Assembly: GCA_041392475.1 (NCBI GenBank)
Contig: JAWKLZ010000001.1
Location: forward strand, 620,001 to 684,000
Direction of reading: 5' to 3'
Source of the DNA: Chitinophagales bacterium
Lineage (GTDB): Bacteria; Bacteroidota; Bacteroidia; Chitinophagales; UBA2359
Length of the DNA: 64,000 nt
The position numbers and the translations under genes were made by a program. Positions 1 to 8,763 of this stretch are shown in pieces; positions within the stretch are counted from its first letter, which is position 1; each line of letters opens with the position of its first letter. The notes beneath the pieces were generated by a model. It searched no databases, was not told the origin of the DNA, and saw nothing but the letters and a program-made list of their open reading frames with translations.

Positions 1-2448
1 CACTTTTTCGATTAATTTTTCGCTATCTACATACTCAATAAATACACCTTGGGAGGTAAAAATAAGTAGGTATTGAAGGTCATAACTGGGCATTGCTGCA
101 ATTATTGAATGGTGTTTTGTAATGTCCTGCAACAATTTCCCCGATTTATCCCAAATTTTAGCCAAACCATCCATAGAGGTTGTCAATATTTGGTCATTGT
201 TACCCAAAAAACATGCATCTGAAAGTCCTAATGTATGCCCTTTGTAATCCAGTCGAATCACCTGATTACCATTTGTTTGCCAAATTTTTCCTGCTTTATC
301 ATTTGAAGCCGTTACCAAATAATTGCCATTAGGCGAAAAGCGTGCATGAATCACGGGGCTTGTATGCCCTTGCAGCATCATCACCTTTTCAGCAGTTTGA
401 GTATTCCAAATAGTTGCCATTTTATCATCAGCAGCAGAGGCCAAGAATTGACCATCGTTAGAAAAATGAATAGAATTAATGGGAGCTTGATGTGCTTTCA
501 ATTCCTTAACCAATTTTTTCTTTTCCCAATCATAGAAGCGAACACAACCATCTGACGAACCAATTGCAATCAATTGACTATTTGTTGGTGAAAATTCTGC
601 AAATAATTGTGAACTGTTAATTTTCAGACTATCCATTAATACTTGCTCCTTCCAATCCCAAACCTTCAAAGTGCTGTCTGTCCCTGTACTCAACAAATAT
701 TTGCCATCCTCAGAGAAATCTAAATGAAGTATTCCCGTTTGTTGATGTGTCCATATAGACTGGGTTTCATTATTAAAATTCCGTACTTCAATTTGGTCTT
801 TTGCAATGTCAGCAAACAAGTAATCAGCAGGAGAAATCGCAGGACAATGGAAAGTTCCTTCAAAAAAGGGAATGGGTTTTGCCTTCCAATTCCAAAATTT
901 AAGGCTTCCTTCTGCCGAAACTGTCATTATTTGCTTTTCGTTTGCCGAAAATCGTGCGCTTCGAATAGCCGAATTTTGCTCTTTCAACAGCAAACCTTCA
1001 ATCTCTGTTGCCACACCTTTTACCTCATCCCACTTCCATATCTTGGTAGAAAAGTCATCAGATGCGGTAATAATGAATTTATAATTACTAGAAAAATAAG
1101 CTGTATTAACTGCCGATTGATGTTCCTTCAATACCATCTTTTCCTTCAATTCCCTCCCGTTAATTTGCCAAATTCTTGAAGTGCCATCATCAGCCGCCGC
1201 TAAAATATACTGGTCATCTTTCGAAAATTGAAGTGAATGAAAGTTGGTGGAAAAAGTTTTGGAAAATATGGATTTATACTTGAGATTATTCCCTTTTCGC
1301 TGCAATACTTCAATAGTATTGCCATAGTGCAGTAGGATATATTTTTGGTTGCGACTCCAACTTACTTTTGTAATTTGTTGATTTGGTACAGGTAGCACAA
1401 GCAAGAGATTGCCGTCATCATCCCATATTTTGGCTTCTCCATAAGCACCTGTCAATACATAACGACCGTTTTCTGAAATTTGGAGATCACGAAGATTTCC
1501 TGATAATCCTTTGAAATTGCTTAAAAACAAAGCATCTCGATTCCAAATTTTTATGGTGCTATCCATTGAAGCCGTAAAAATATATTCTCCATCAGGAGAG
1601 TATTGGGCAGCAACAATAGGTGCTGAATGTCCTTTTACGAAAATTTGTTCATGACCAGGTTCTTCTAATATCAAAAGGTTAGATTGTTTCTCAAAAGTAA
1701 GGAGTAACTGCGTATTGTCAGGTGAGAATTGGATATCCCTTATAGACTCATCAAAATTGTTTACAATACCATAAAATGGGGCTGCAAATTTTTGACTGTC
1801 AATTTGAAAAGGTTGATGGTAATAAATTTTATTGAGGAGGAAATTATTTTTGATGAGAGAGTCGTTTTTGCGGGCATATTCCGAAATTCTAAATGCTTTT
1901 ACCAAATCTCCTTGTTCAAGTAGTAAGTCTGCTTGCGTATTCAAATAGCGTTTTTCAATATTCATTTGTTGCTGCAAGGCAAAACTACTCAAACTATCTG
2001 CCTTATTTTTTTGGTAGATGGCAGCTATTCGTTGTTTTTTTTCTGCTTCAATGCGCTCTAAGGCTTCCAATTCTCGTTTTCTTGCCTCAAAAGAACTTCG
2101 TTCAGCGGCTTCTTTTTGTTGGATTATTTTTTCTTTTTCCTTATTCAGTGCATTTATGGCGTTTGTAGCCATATTAATTGCCCTCCTTTGTGTGTTTTCC
2201 CATTTGCTAGCCAGTTGTACTAGTTTGGTGTCGACTTCGTTCTCTTTTGAAGGATCACATGTCTCAGCATCATTTAGTAAACTTATTGCAGCGGCATACT
2301 TTTCCCTTTCACCTTCTTTTTGAGCAAGCTGTATAAGTCTATTATAATCTTGTGGACAGGGACTTACGGTTTGGGCGGATAGCTTAAATGGTAACAATAG
2401 GCTATCCATTGATAACCACAGCCAGAAGCTGAGTATCGTAAATTTCAT
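1..2448 (-). CDS. WD40-repeat protein with N-terminal coiled coil (partial, runs off left edge)
   Basis: The minus-strand frame stays open from an ATG at 2448 to base 1, giving at least 816 residues, and the stop lies outside the window. The N-terminus has a signal-peptide-like hydrophobic stretch (SFWLWLSMDSLLLPF) followed by SAQ. Residues about 30-190 are charged and helical, rich in Glu, Lys and Gln, as in a coiled coil. From about residue 210 onward short beta-rich units recur with the WD40 cadence, for example FSPDG-like turns followed by IKIW or a Trp-Asp ending every 40 or so residues. WD40 propellers are protein-interaction platforms; the real partner is unknown. A periplasmic or surface scaffold is inferred. 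All plus-strand ORFs in this interval are shadows of this gene. Confidence 0.85.
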   Translation of the reverse strand, partial: MKFTILSFWLWLSMDSLLLPFKLSAQTVSPCPQDYNRLIQLAQKEGEREKYAAAISLLNDAETCDPSKENEVDTKLVQLASKWENTQRRAINMATNAINALNKEKEKIIQQKEAAERSSFEARKRELEALERIEAEKKQRIAAIYQKNKADSLSSFALQQQMNIEKRYLNTQADLLLEQGDLVKAFRISEYARKNDSLIKNNFLLNKIYYHQPFQIDSQKFAAPFYGIVNNFDESIRDIQFSPDNTQLLLTFEKQSNLLILEEPGHEQIFVKGHSAPIVAAQYSPDGEYIFTASMDSTIKIWNRDALFLSNFKGLSGNLRDLQISENGRYVLTGAYGEAKIWDDDGNLLLVLPVPNQQITKVSWSRNQKYILLHYGNTIEVLQRKGNNLKYKSIFSKTFSTNFHSLQFSKDDQYILAAADDGTSRIWQINGRELKEKMVLKEHQSAVNTAYFSSNYKFIITASDDFSTKIWKWDEVKGVATEIEGLLLKEQNSAIRSARFSANEKQIMTVSAEGSLKFWNWKAKPIPFFEGTFHCPAISPADYLFADIAKDQIEVRNFNNETQSIWTHQQTGILHLDFSEDGKYLLSTGTDSTLKVWDWKEQVLMDSLKINSSQLFAEFSPTNSQLIAIGSSDGCVRFYDWEKKKLVKELKAHQAPINSIHFSNDGQFLASAADDKMATIWNTQTAEKVMMLQGHTSPVIHARFSPNGNYLVTASNDKAGKIWQTNGNQVIRLDYKGHTLGLSDACFLGNNDQILTTSMDGLAKIWDKSGKLLQDITKHHSIIAAMPSYDLQYLLIFTSQGVFIEYVDSEKLIEKV

Positions 2449-2594
2449 GGTTAAGTGGTTTTAGTTGTTCTTAGGTGGGTATTTTTTTACAGCAAATATT
2501 AGTCCACTTTGGTAAACATGAATAGAATAGATAAAAAATAATGGTAATTAACTATCTATAAGCCTATTTCGAGTTTTAGATTTTAAGAATTTTT

Positions 2595-2602
2595 TACCTT
2601 TG
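2595..2602 (+). promoter_or_regulatory. candidate Bacteroidota -7 box (TACCTTTG)
   Basis: TACCTTTG matches the TAnnTTTG -7 consensus used by the Bacteroidota primary sigma factor. It lies about 44 bases before the TTG start of the NTPase-acetyltransferase gene. No clear TTTG -33 element was seen 19-21 bases upstream, so this is a half-supported promoter. Confidence 0.4.
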
Positions 2603-2645
2603 ACTTCCATAACTAATACATTTTCTATCCTTAAAAACTTTCAGT

Positions 2646-3791
2646 TTGACTATTCTAAAAAATAATAATATCATTGTGGCATCAGCCAACCCTACAAAGA
2701 TCAAAGCTACTTTATTGGGTTTTAAGAGAATGTTCTCCAACCATGACTTTGAAGTAAAGGGAATTAGTGTAGGTTCTGGTGTCAGTGACCAACCTATGAG
2801 TGATGTAGAGACATTTGAAGGAGCAATGAATAGGGCAAAAAATGCACGATTAGAGTCACAGGATGCCAATTTTTGGGTAGGAATTGAAGGTGGATTAACT
2901 TATAATATTGCAGGGAAGATGGAAGCTTTTGCATGGATAATAGTGCTTTCTAAAGATAATCCAACAATTATTGGAAAGGCAAGGACGGCTTCTTTTGAGA
3001 TTGCTCCTTCTATTGCAGATTTGATACACCAAGGTTATGAATTGGGACACGCCAATGATTTGGTTTTTGGAGACAACAACTCTAAACAGAAAAATGGGGC
3101 AACAGGATTGCTAACTCAGAATGTAATGAATCGGGTAATTCTCTACGAACAAGCAATAATTTTAGCAATCATTCCCTTCAAAAATAATGACTTATACACA
3201 AAACGGAAGGTGTTTTCTTCAATAAAAAAAGAGGAGGGAGAACTAATTCCAATGTTAAAGATTCCAGTAAACGAGCATGTTTATTTAGCTATTCGTGAAC
3301 CCAAACATGCTGAGGAGCAATTCGCACTCATCGAAATCAATCGTGCATATCTCCGAAAATGGTTGCCGTGGCTTGATTTCAATCAAACAGTTGGGGATTC
3401 TTTGGCCAATATTGAAGCAGGAATTCGAGATTACAAAGTAGGCCGAAACTTGGTATTGGGAATTTGGCTTGGAGAAAAACTGGCTGGCGTAATTAGTTTC
3501 AATACGATTAGCCAAATGCACCGACAAGCAAGTATTGGTTATTGGTTGGCGGATGCTTATCAAGGAAAAGGAATCATGACTCATGCTTGTAAAGCATTGG
3601 TTGACTACGGTTTTGATGCACTGAATCTACATCGAATCGAAATAAGGTGTGCGGTAGAAAATGCCAAAAGCCGTGCAATACCTGAAAGATTGGGTTTTCG
3701 AGAGGAGGGTACATTGAAGGATGCAGAATGGCTATATGACCATTTTGTGGATTTGGTAGTGTACAGTATGGTGAAGGGAGTCAATGAATAG
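2646..3791 (+). CDS. YjjX-like inosine/xanthosine triphosphatase fused to a GNAT acetyltransferase
   Basis: Residues 1-180 look like the YjjX/NTPase family that hydrolyses non-canonical ITP/XTP: SANPTKIKA near the N-terminus, GISVGSGVSDQP, then ETFEGAMNRAKNA and VGIEGGL, ending in AIILAIIPF. Residues about 200-378 look like a RimL-type N-acetyltransferase, with YLRKWLPWLD, the acetyl-CoA loop GYWLADAYQGKG, and NAKSRAIPERLGF. The start is TTG at 2646; the better-conserved NNNIIVASANP motif follows at once and a -7 box lies just upstream. The two halves are joined in frame by a charged linker. An internal ATG at 3252 behind a purine-rich AGGAGG could allow separate translation of the second half. 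Each domain call is firm as a family; the joint function is unknown. Confidence 0.8.
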   Translation: MTILKNNNIIVASANPTKIKATLLGFKRMFSNHDFEVKGISVGSGVSDQPMSDVETFEGAMNRAKNARLESQDANFWVGIEGGLTYNIAGKMEAFAWIIVLSKDNPTIIGKARTASFEIAPSIADLIHQGYELGHANDLVFGDNNSKQKNGATGLLTQNVMNRVILYEQAIILAIIPFKNNDLYTKRKVFSSIKKEEGELIPMLKIPVNEHVYLAIREPKHAEEQFALIEINRAYLRKWLPWLDFNQTVGDSLANIEAGIRDYKVGRNLVLGIWLGEKLAGVISFNTISQMHRQASIGYWLADAYQGKGIMTHACKALVDYGFDALNLHRIEIRCAVENAKSRAIPERLGFREEGTLKDAEWLYDHFVDLVVYSMVKGVNE

Positions 3792-3857
3792 AAAAAATGA
3801 CTTTATCGTTTGTTATTTATTGAAATTAAATTTGTAAAGTATGTATCTTCTTCTATT

Positions 3858-4985
3858 TTAGTAGATTGAGTGGTATTGTTTGAGCACACGTTCAAAGGTT
3901 TCGTCATAAAGAGGTGCTACTGTTCGCCAATCATATCTTGACACATAATCTTGAACCTCTCGGTTTCTTGTTTGATCAATATTGATGATGGCATCTTCTA
4001 ATCGAATCACAAAATCTTCAAAACTATCGTACAAGTGTTGGTTTTTGTATTCTTCGGGAATATGTTCTGGGTAAGCCAATCGATTGGGAATAATCGGAAA
4101 ACAATTGCAGTAAATACCATGTACGACACTTCCTCCAAAAAAATCTTGTTTGGAAGATACTGGCAAAATATCAGCTCTCCATACCCATTTTGCATAGGTT
4201 GCAAAGTTTTCTACAAAACCATAATGCAAGATTTTATCCTTTAGTCGTTTTTGAGCTTGATGAAATATTTTAGGTTGCTGGCTGAATTGTTCGCCTAAAA
4301 TTGCCAATTCAAAGTCAACTCCCTTTGCGGCTAACAAATAAAGGGCTTCAAAAAATTCTTGTGGATTTTTGTCGTATTCCCAGCGGTGATTCCAAAGCAA
4401 TAAAGGGACTTCATTGACAGGAAGCCAGTAAGGCTTATATCTATCAAACATCTGCAAGTCTATACCTAATGGCAACACATAGCTTTTTTCTTCAATTTCC
4501 ATGACTGTTTGTAGTTCGTTGTGGTCGGGAAATTGCTGCAAAAACCGAGGGAGGGCAGTAAGAAAGGATTGATGGTGGTAAGCTGAATTGAAGAAAACAG
4601 CATCGGCAGCTAAGGCAGAAGTGTAATTGATAAAACTGTAATGGTTATCACGCTTCAATGCTACATCTACATCTACGGGCGACCAAGGGTAAGTCAATTG
4701 ATTTTCATGGAAATAAACAATTGTAGGAACGTTCTTTGTTTTTTTTCTGGTAAGCGAAAGGAAGGTAGTTAGGTCGAGCATGTCGGTAGCCAAAATCAAA
4801 TCGGGCTGAAAATCGCTTTTCATTAACTTTTTGGCCAAGGTTACTGCTCCTCCATGCATTCTCCATTTCCAATAATAACCTTGGAGCTTAAAAATTTCTA
4901 CTTGATGCCCACTGTGTTTCACATATCCATCTGCCCAACTAGCGTGTGAGCCAGTAAAGTAAGGTTCTAGTAGTAAAATATTCAT
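3858..4985 (-). CDS. tRNA-queuosine alpha-mannosyltransferase-like glycosyltransferase (DUF3524/GTDC1 type)
   Basis: The N-terminus MNILLLEPYFTGSHASWADG and the following LILATDMLDLTTFL and VYFHENQLTYPWSP are hallmarks of the DUF3524 family, whose characterised members add mannose to queuosine in tRNA-Asp. The C-terminal half has a GT4-like Rossmann region: LLWNHRWEYDKNPQEFFEAL, then LGEQF and a DFFGGSVVHGIYCNCFPIIPNR segment resembling the sugar-nucleotide site. At 375 residues it is full length. It is monocistronic and converges with the preceding NTPase gene. The family assignment is confident; the exact acceptor in this organism is inferred. Confidence 0.85.
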   Translation of the reverse strand: MNILLLEPYFTGSHASWADGYVKHSGHQVEIFKLQGYYWKWRMHGGAVTLAKKLMKSDFQPDLILATDMLDLTTFLSLTRKKTKNVPTIVYFHENQLTYPWSPVDVDVALKRDNHYSFINYTSALAADAVFFNSAYHHQSFLTALPRFLQQFPDHNELQTVMEIEEKSYVLPLGIDLQMFDRYKPYWLPVNEVPLLLWNHRWEYDKNPQEFFEALYLLAAKGVDFELAILGEQFSQQPKIFHQAQKRLKDKILHYGFVENFATYAKWVWRADILPVSSKQDFFGGSVVHGIYCNCFPIIPNRLAYPEHIPEEYKNQHLYDSFEDFVIRLEDAIINIDQTRNREVQDYVSRYDWRTVAPLYDETFERVLKQYHSIY

Positions 4986-5143
4986 AATATTTTTTGAAAA
5001 ATGGCTAAGAATGCTGTTATATTAGCTATTTGATTAATGGCATGAACAAGTAGATAGTTGATTTGAAGTGGTAATATAACTAAACTCTTATAAAAAAAGG
5101 TATACTGGATGAAATCTAATTGAAAAAAAATACGATGGGGAGA

Positions 5144-5533
5144 TTAGAAAAACTGAGTAATAATTTTTTGAATTTGATCAGCAGAAAGAGGTTTTTTGCA
5201 GTATTGACTTATGACCTCATACTTCTTTGCTTTTTCCAAGTCTTCTTCATGTAATGAGGTGGTTAACACACAGATAACAATTCCCTCTCGCACCTCAGAA
5301 TCCATTTTTTCATATTCGTCCAAAAACTCAAAACCATTCATGACAGGCATATTGAGGTCAAGTAATATCAGGTCTGGTTTATTCTCAGCACTATAGAGAT
5401 ATTCCAGTGCTTTTTTCCCATTCGTAGCAATTTTAACATCTTCTACAAATCCATTTTTAATAAACAAATGTTTGTTGTAGAAATTTGTTATTTCATTATC
5501 TTCAATTAATAAAACTGAATTTATTGTTTTCAT
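5144..5533 (-). CDS. single-domain response regulator (CheY-like receiver)
   Basis: The 129-residue protein is only a receiver domain. It has the acidic pair E11-D12, the phospho-acceptor D59 in LILLDLNMPVMNG, a switch Thr in VCVLTTS, and the conserved Lys in QYCKKPL. No output domain follows, so it likely acts through protein contact or as a phosphorelay intermediate. No histidine kinase lies next to it; the only one in the window is 56 kb away. The flanking intergenic regions are AT-rich, and it appears to be transcribed alone. Confidence 0.93.
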   Translation of the reverse strand: MKTINSVLLIEDNEITNFYNKHLFIKNGFVEDVKIATNGKKALEYLYSAENKPDLILLDLNMPVMNGFEFLDEYEKMDSEVREGIVICVLTTSLHEEDLEKAKKYEVISQYCKKPLSADQIQKIITQFF

Positions 5534-5824
5534 ATTATGTGCAAAATAGTTGTGAATTTAAATGTATTTTTGGTATGGTTCATAAGCCGCTTGTTTTTAC
5601 TTAACAGTTCAAATAGGTAAAAAAACTTAATAATTATTTTTAACTTATTATTGTTTATTTAAGTAAAAATTTTAAATTATAAAAATTAGATTTTATTTTT
5701 TGTCCCCTAAAAAGGGTCTAAAATGTTAGGTAGCTAATGAACCATACCGTATTTTTAAGAAAAAAAATATTATACATCTAATACCATTATAATTGTTAAT
5801 TATTTATTTAAATGCATATAAAAA

Positions 5825-7831
5825 TTAAATTTTATTCTCGTTTGCAAAATTAATAAAATAGTGAAGTGAATGTGTATTTTTCATAGCACCCTTGCTGATA
5901 GCTTTTTCAAGAGGTACTCCCATCAATATTTTTTTGATAGGTGTTTCCATTTTTTTGCCACTAATAGTATAAGGTACTTCTTCAATCTGAAAAATAGCGT
6001 CAGGTACATGTCTCGGACTAAATAGTGAACGAAGATTGTTCTTGATTTTTTGTTTCAAATCCGGAGTCAATTTTAAGCCATCTTGTAATACAACAAAGAG
6101 AGGCATGTAATGTTGACCTCCTTCTTTGTCCAAACATATTACGATACTGTCTTTCACCGCCTCTAATTGTTCCACCCCACTATATACCTCACTTGTGCCA
6201 ATACGGACTCCTCCACGGTTGAGCGTTGCATCGGAACGCCCATAGATTATAGAAGTGTCTCTATCGGTTATTTTTATCCAATCACCATGTCGCCATACAT
6301 TGGGATATGTCTCAAAATAACTGGAGTGATAACGTTGATTTCCAGCATCATTCCAAAAATAAATAGGCATAGAAGGCATGGGTTGAGCAATAATCATTTC
6401 GCCCAATTCTTCAATGACCGAAATTCCTTCCTCATTGTATGCTTGCAAATCCACTCCCAACATTCTACACTGAATCTCTCCTTTGTAAACAGGTAAAAAA
6501 GGGCTGCCTCCTACAAAACCACTACAAATATCGGTTCCACCACTCAATGAAATGAGCCATACATCTTTTTTCACAAAATTATAAATCCACTCAAAAGCTT
6601 CGGGAGGAAGTGGTGAGCCAGTCGAGCCAATGGATTGTAGTTTAGCTAATTTATTGGAGTTCACAAAATTTAAGCCATCTTTCATACAGGCTATATAATA
6701 ACTTGCCCCGCCACCAAAATGGGTGATGTGTGCTTGTTCTGCAAAATTCCACAATTGCTCTATATTCGGATAACCTGCTGACCCATCATAAATTACCAAC
6801 GTAGCATCCAACAATAAAGAGGCCAGGGCATAGTTCCACATCATCCAACCCGTAGTAGAATACCAAAAGAAACGATCCCCTATTTGACAATTTTGATGAA
6901 GACCCAAAGCTTTGTAATGTTCTACCAATGAACCTCCTACACTATGTGTGATGGCTTTGGGTTTGCCCGTAGTACCTGAAGAATAGACAATCCAAATAGG
7001 ATGTTCAAAGGGCACAGATTCAAAGACTAAATGTTGAGTTGGGGTGTTCATAGCTTCTTGCCAAAGAACACTTTTGGGAATGTTATCACCTTTGCGGTCA
7101 GAATGTATGTAGGGTAAATAAACGACTTGTTCTAAAGTAGGCAAATCTGCAATAAGAGATTGAATAGCCTCTGTTTTGTCATAAATCTTGCCATTATAAC
7201 TGTATGCATCGGCTGTAAAAAGCACTTTGGGTTCAATTTGTTGAAATCGATCAACTACACTTTTGGTGCCAAAATCTGGCGAACAGCTCGACCAAATAGC
7301 TCCGATACTGTTGGCGGCTAAGAATGCAATGACTGTTTGAGGGATGTTGGGCATAAAATTGACAACTCTATCTCCTTTTTCCACCCCAATGCTTCTTAGA
7401 TAAGTGGCCATAGTCGCTACTTGATGCTCTAAATCTTGCCATGTAATATGGGTCAGAACTTGAGTTTCGGACTGAAAAACAATGGCAGGATACGCATCAG
7501 TTTGATTTCGAAAAACATGTTCAGCATAATTAAGTGTTGCTCCTTCAAACCATTTCGTGCCTATCATTGTATCCGTTTCAGGAATAGACAATACTTGATG
7601 ATAAGGAGAATAACTTTTGATTTCGTAGTACTCCCAAATCGTTTCCCAAAATACTGCAAGTTGGTCAATAGACCATTGCCAAAGTTGGTGGTAATCTTCT
7701 CCAAATTCTAACCCTTTGTTGATGATCAACCAATCAATATAAGATTTGAGGTTAGAGTTTTGTTGGAATTGTTCGGAAGGTTGCCAAAGAGGAATCATGT
7801 TATTAAAAGTATTTTTTTTGGAGAGTGTCAA
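5825..7831 (-). CDS. aacS: acetoacetyl-CoA synthetase (acetoacetate-CoA ligase)
   Basis: This 668-residue ANL-superfamily adenylating enzyme activates acetoacetate to acetoacetyl-CoA with ATP. The P-loop-like motif YSSGTTGKPKAITHS is present near residue 285, and the C-terminal catalytic Lys lies in YTISGKKMETPIKKIL. The N-terminal region has the acetyl/acetoacetyl-CoA synthetase cap (KWFEGATLNYAEHVFRN). Length and the absence of the propionyl/acetyl-CoA synthetase C-terminal pattern favour acetoacetate as substrate. A second possible start, MIPLWQPSEQF, lies 11 codons in. It probably feeds ketone-body or PHB-type carbon into lipid metabolism in the cytosol. Confidence 0.9.
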   Translation of the reverse strand: MTLSKKNTFNNMIPLWQPSEQFQQNSNLKSYIDWLIINKGLEFGEDYHQLWQWSIDQLAVFWETIWEYYEIKSYSPYHQVLSIPETDTMIGTKWFEGATLNYAEHVFRNQTDAYPAIVFQSETQVLTHITWQDLEHQVATMATYLRSIGVEKGDRVVNFMPNIPQTVIAFLAANSIGAIWSSCSPDFGTKSVVDRFQQIEPKVLFTADAYSYNGKIYDKTEAIQSLIADLPTLEQVVYLPYIHSDRKGDNIPKSVLWQEAMNTPTQHLVFESVPFEHPIWIVYSSGTTGKPKAITHSVGGSLVEHYKALGLHQNCQIGDRFFWYSTTGWMMWNYALASLLLDATLVIYDGSAGYPNIEQLWNFAEQAHITHFGGGASYYIACMKDGLNFVNSNKLAKLQSIGSTGSPLPPEAFEWIYNFVKKDVWLISLSGGTDICSGFVGGSPFLPVYKGEIQCRMLGVDLQAYNEEGISVIEELGEMIIAQPMPSMPIYFWNDAGNQRYHSSYFETYPNVWRHGDWIKITDRDTSIIYGRSDATLNRGGVRIGTSEVYSGVEQLEAVKDSIVICLDKEGGQHYMPLFVVLQDGLKLTPDLKQKIKNNLRSLFSPRHVPDAIFQIEEVPYTISGKKMETPIKKILMGVPLEKAISKGAMKNTHSLHYFINFANENKI

Positions 7832-7880
7832 AATTATTCTTTAGACGCAAAAAAAAAATTAGGTAATCAGTTTTCTTTAT

Positions 7881-8429
7881 TTATTCGCAATGACATTGGT
7901 ATTCCTTTCCCAAATCAATGGTAGTAATTACCTTAGTTGCATCATCACAGGCCGCAAAAACTATTCTAACTTCTTGTCGGTCGTCTGGTGTTATTCCCTC
8001 CAATGCATAAGTAGGGCAGGGGGCATCGTGCGGTTTGCTTTTTTGAGGGTTGATTTTTCCATTCCTCAGAATATAAGCGACTTCTGCTTCCGAAATATAC
8101 CGACAGTCCATTCTACAACGTGCATGCCGTGTATAAACCAGGCGTTCAGAAAGCAGATCACTATTGACCGTATTTGGAGGTGGCGTTTTTGTTTTAGGCA
8201 ATGCTTTAGGAGCTTTGTCCAATTCTTCTGTGGTCTTGGAATGAGCGGAAGGCAATGAAGGTTCTTTGTTCTCCTTTTCTGTGTTGGTTTGTTCTTCAAT
8301 AGAAGGATTTTTGTTGTCTTGAGGGAAATATTCTGAAACATCAATAATTCCAAAGTGCTGTAGCAGCCAAAGCAATAATAAAAGTGCTGTGCTAAGAACA
8401 ATATTTTGTTTTTTAGTAGGAGTTGCCAT
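7881..8429 (-). CDS. membrane-anchored DUF4258 domain protein
   Basis: The start is placed at the ATG of MATPTKKQNIVLSTALLLLLWLLQHFG. The open frame extends 50 codons further upstream, but that part is not protein-like and would overlap the next gene. One transmembrane helix (residues about 11-27) is followed by a low-complexity Pro/Lys/Glu linker to about residue 100, then a DUF4258 domain: YTRHARCRMDCRYISEAEVAYILRNG and a C-terminal Cys-containing QCHCE. DUF4258 proteins resemble small toxin-like or RNA-binding folds, but the function here is unknown. The Cys-rich periplasmic domain may form disulfides. Confidence 0.7.
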   Translation of the reverse strand: MATPTKKQNIVLSTALLLLLWLLQHFGIIDVSEYFPQDNKNPSIEEQTNTEKENKEPSLPSAHSKTTEELDKAPKALPKTKTPPPNTVNSDLLSERLVYTRHARCRMDCRYISEAEVAYILRNGKINPQKSKPHDAPCPTYALEGITPDDRQEVRIVFAACDDATKVITTIDLGKEYQCHCE

Positions 8430-8520
8430 TATTATTGATTTGCGAAATTTTTGAAGTGAAAGGGCAATAATACAACGCTTCGGGCATATTTGCAAAAACT
8501 TTTTTTTGTAAGCCATTATC

Positions 8521-8763
8521 ATGCAAAAATTGACGCTATTTTTAGCTTTCTGCTTGCTGACGCTTAGTTCCTGCAACAAGCGTGTCCACCATTCTTACAA
8601 TTCCTCCAAAACAGGAAATTACCCATGTTCCTGTTTATGTGGGAGAAGTATCGGACATAAAAATCCCTCCAAAATCCACACACCCCAAAATGTAGAATGT
8701 CAAATCATTGCAGCAGGGAAATCAATTTTCACAGATTTTGTCAGAAAATCATATTATGGTTAA
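8521..8763 (+). CDS. small hypothetical lipoprotein, possibly frameshifted
   Basis: The N-terminus MQKLTLFLAFCLLTLSSCNKR is a convincing lipoprotein signal with a lipobox Cys. After about residue 31 the frame becomes less protein-like. Reading one base later from about 8613 gives EITHVPVYVGEVSDIKIPPKS and then a stop at 8693-8695, which looks more like real protein. Either the short form is the true product after a one-base insertion or the whole ORF is chance. It lies between two minus-strand genes and its end overlaps the stop of the regulator gene. Confidence 0.35.
   Translation: MQKLTLFLAFCLLTLSSCNKRVHHSYNSSKTGNYPCSCLCGRSIGHKNPSKIHTPQNVECQIIAAGKSIFTDFVRKSYYG

Noticed and set aside
346..2323. 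Several plus-strand ORFs of 64-151 codons
   Set aside because: They lie opposite the long WD40-protein frame, have low-complexity or irregular composition and no start context; they are shadows.
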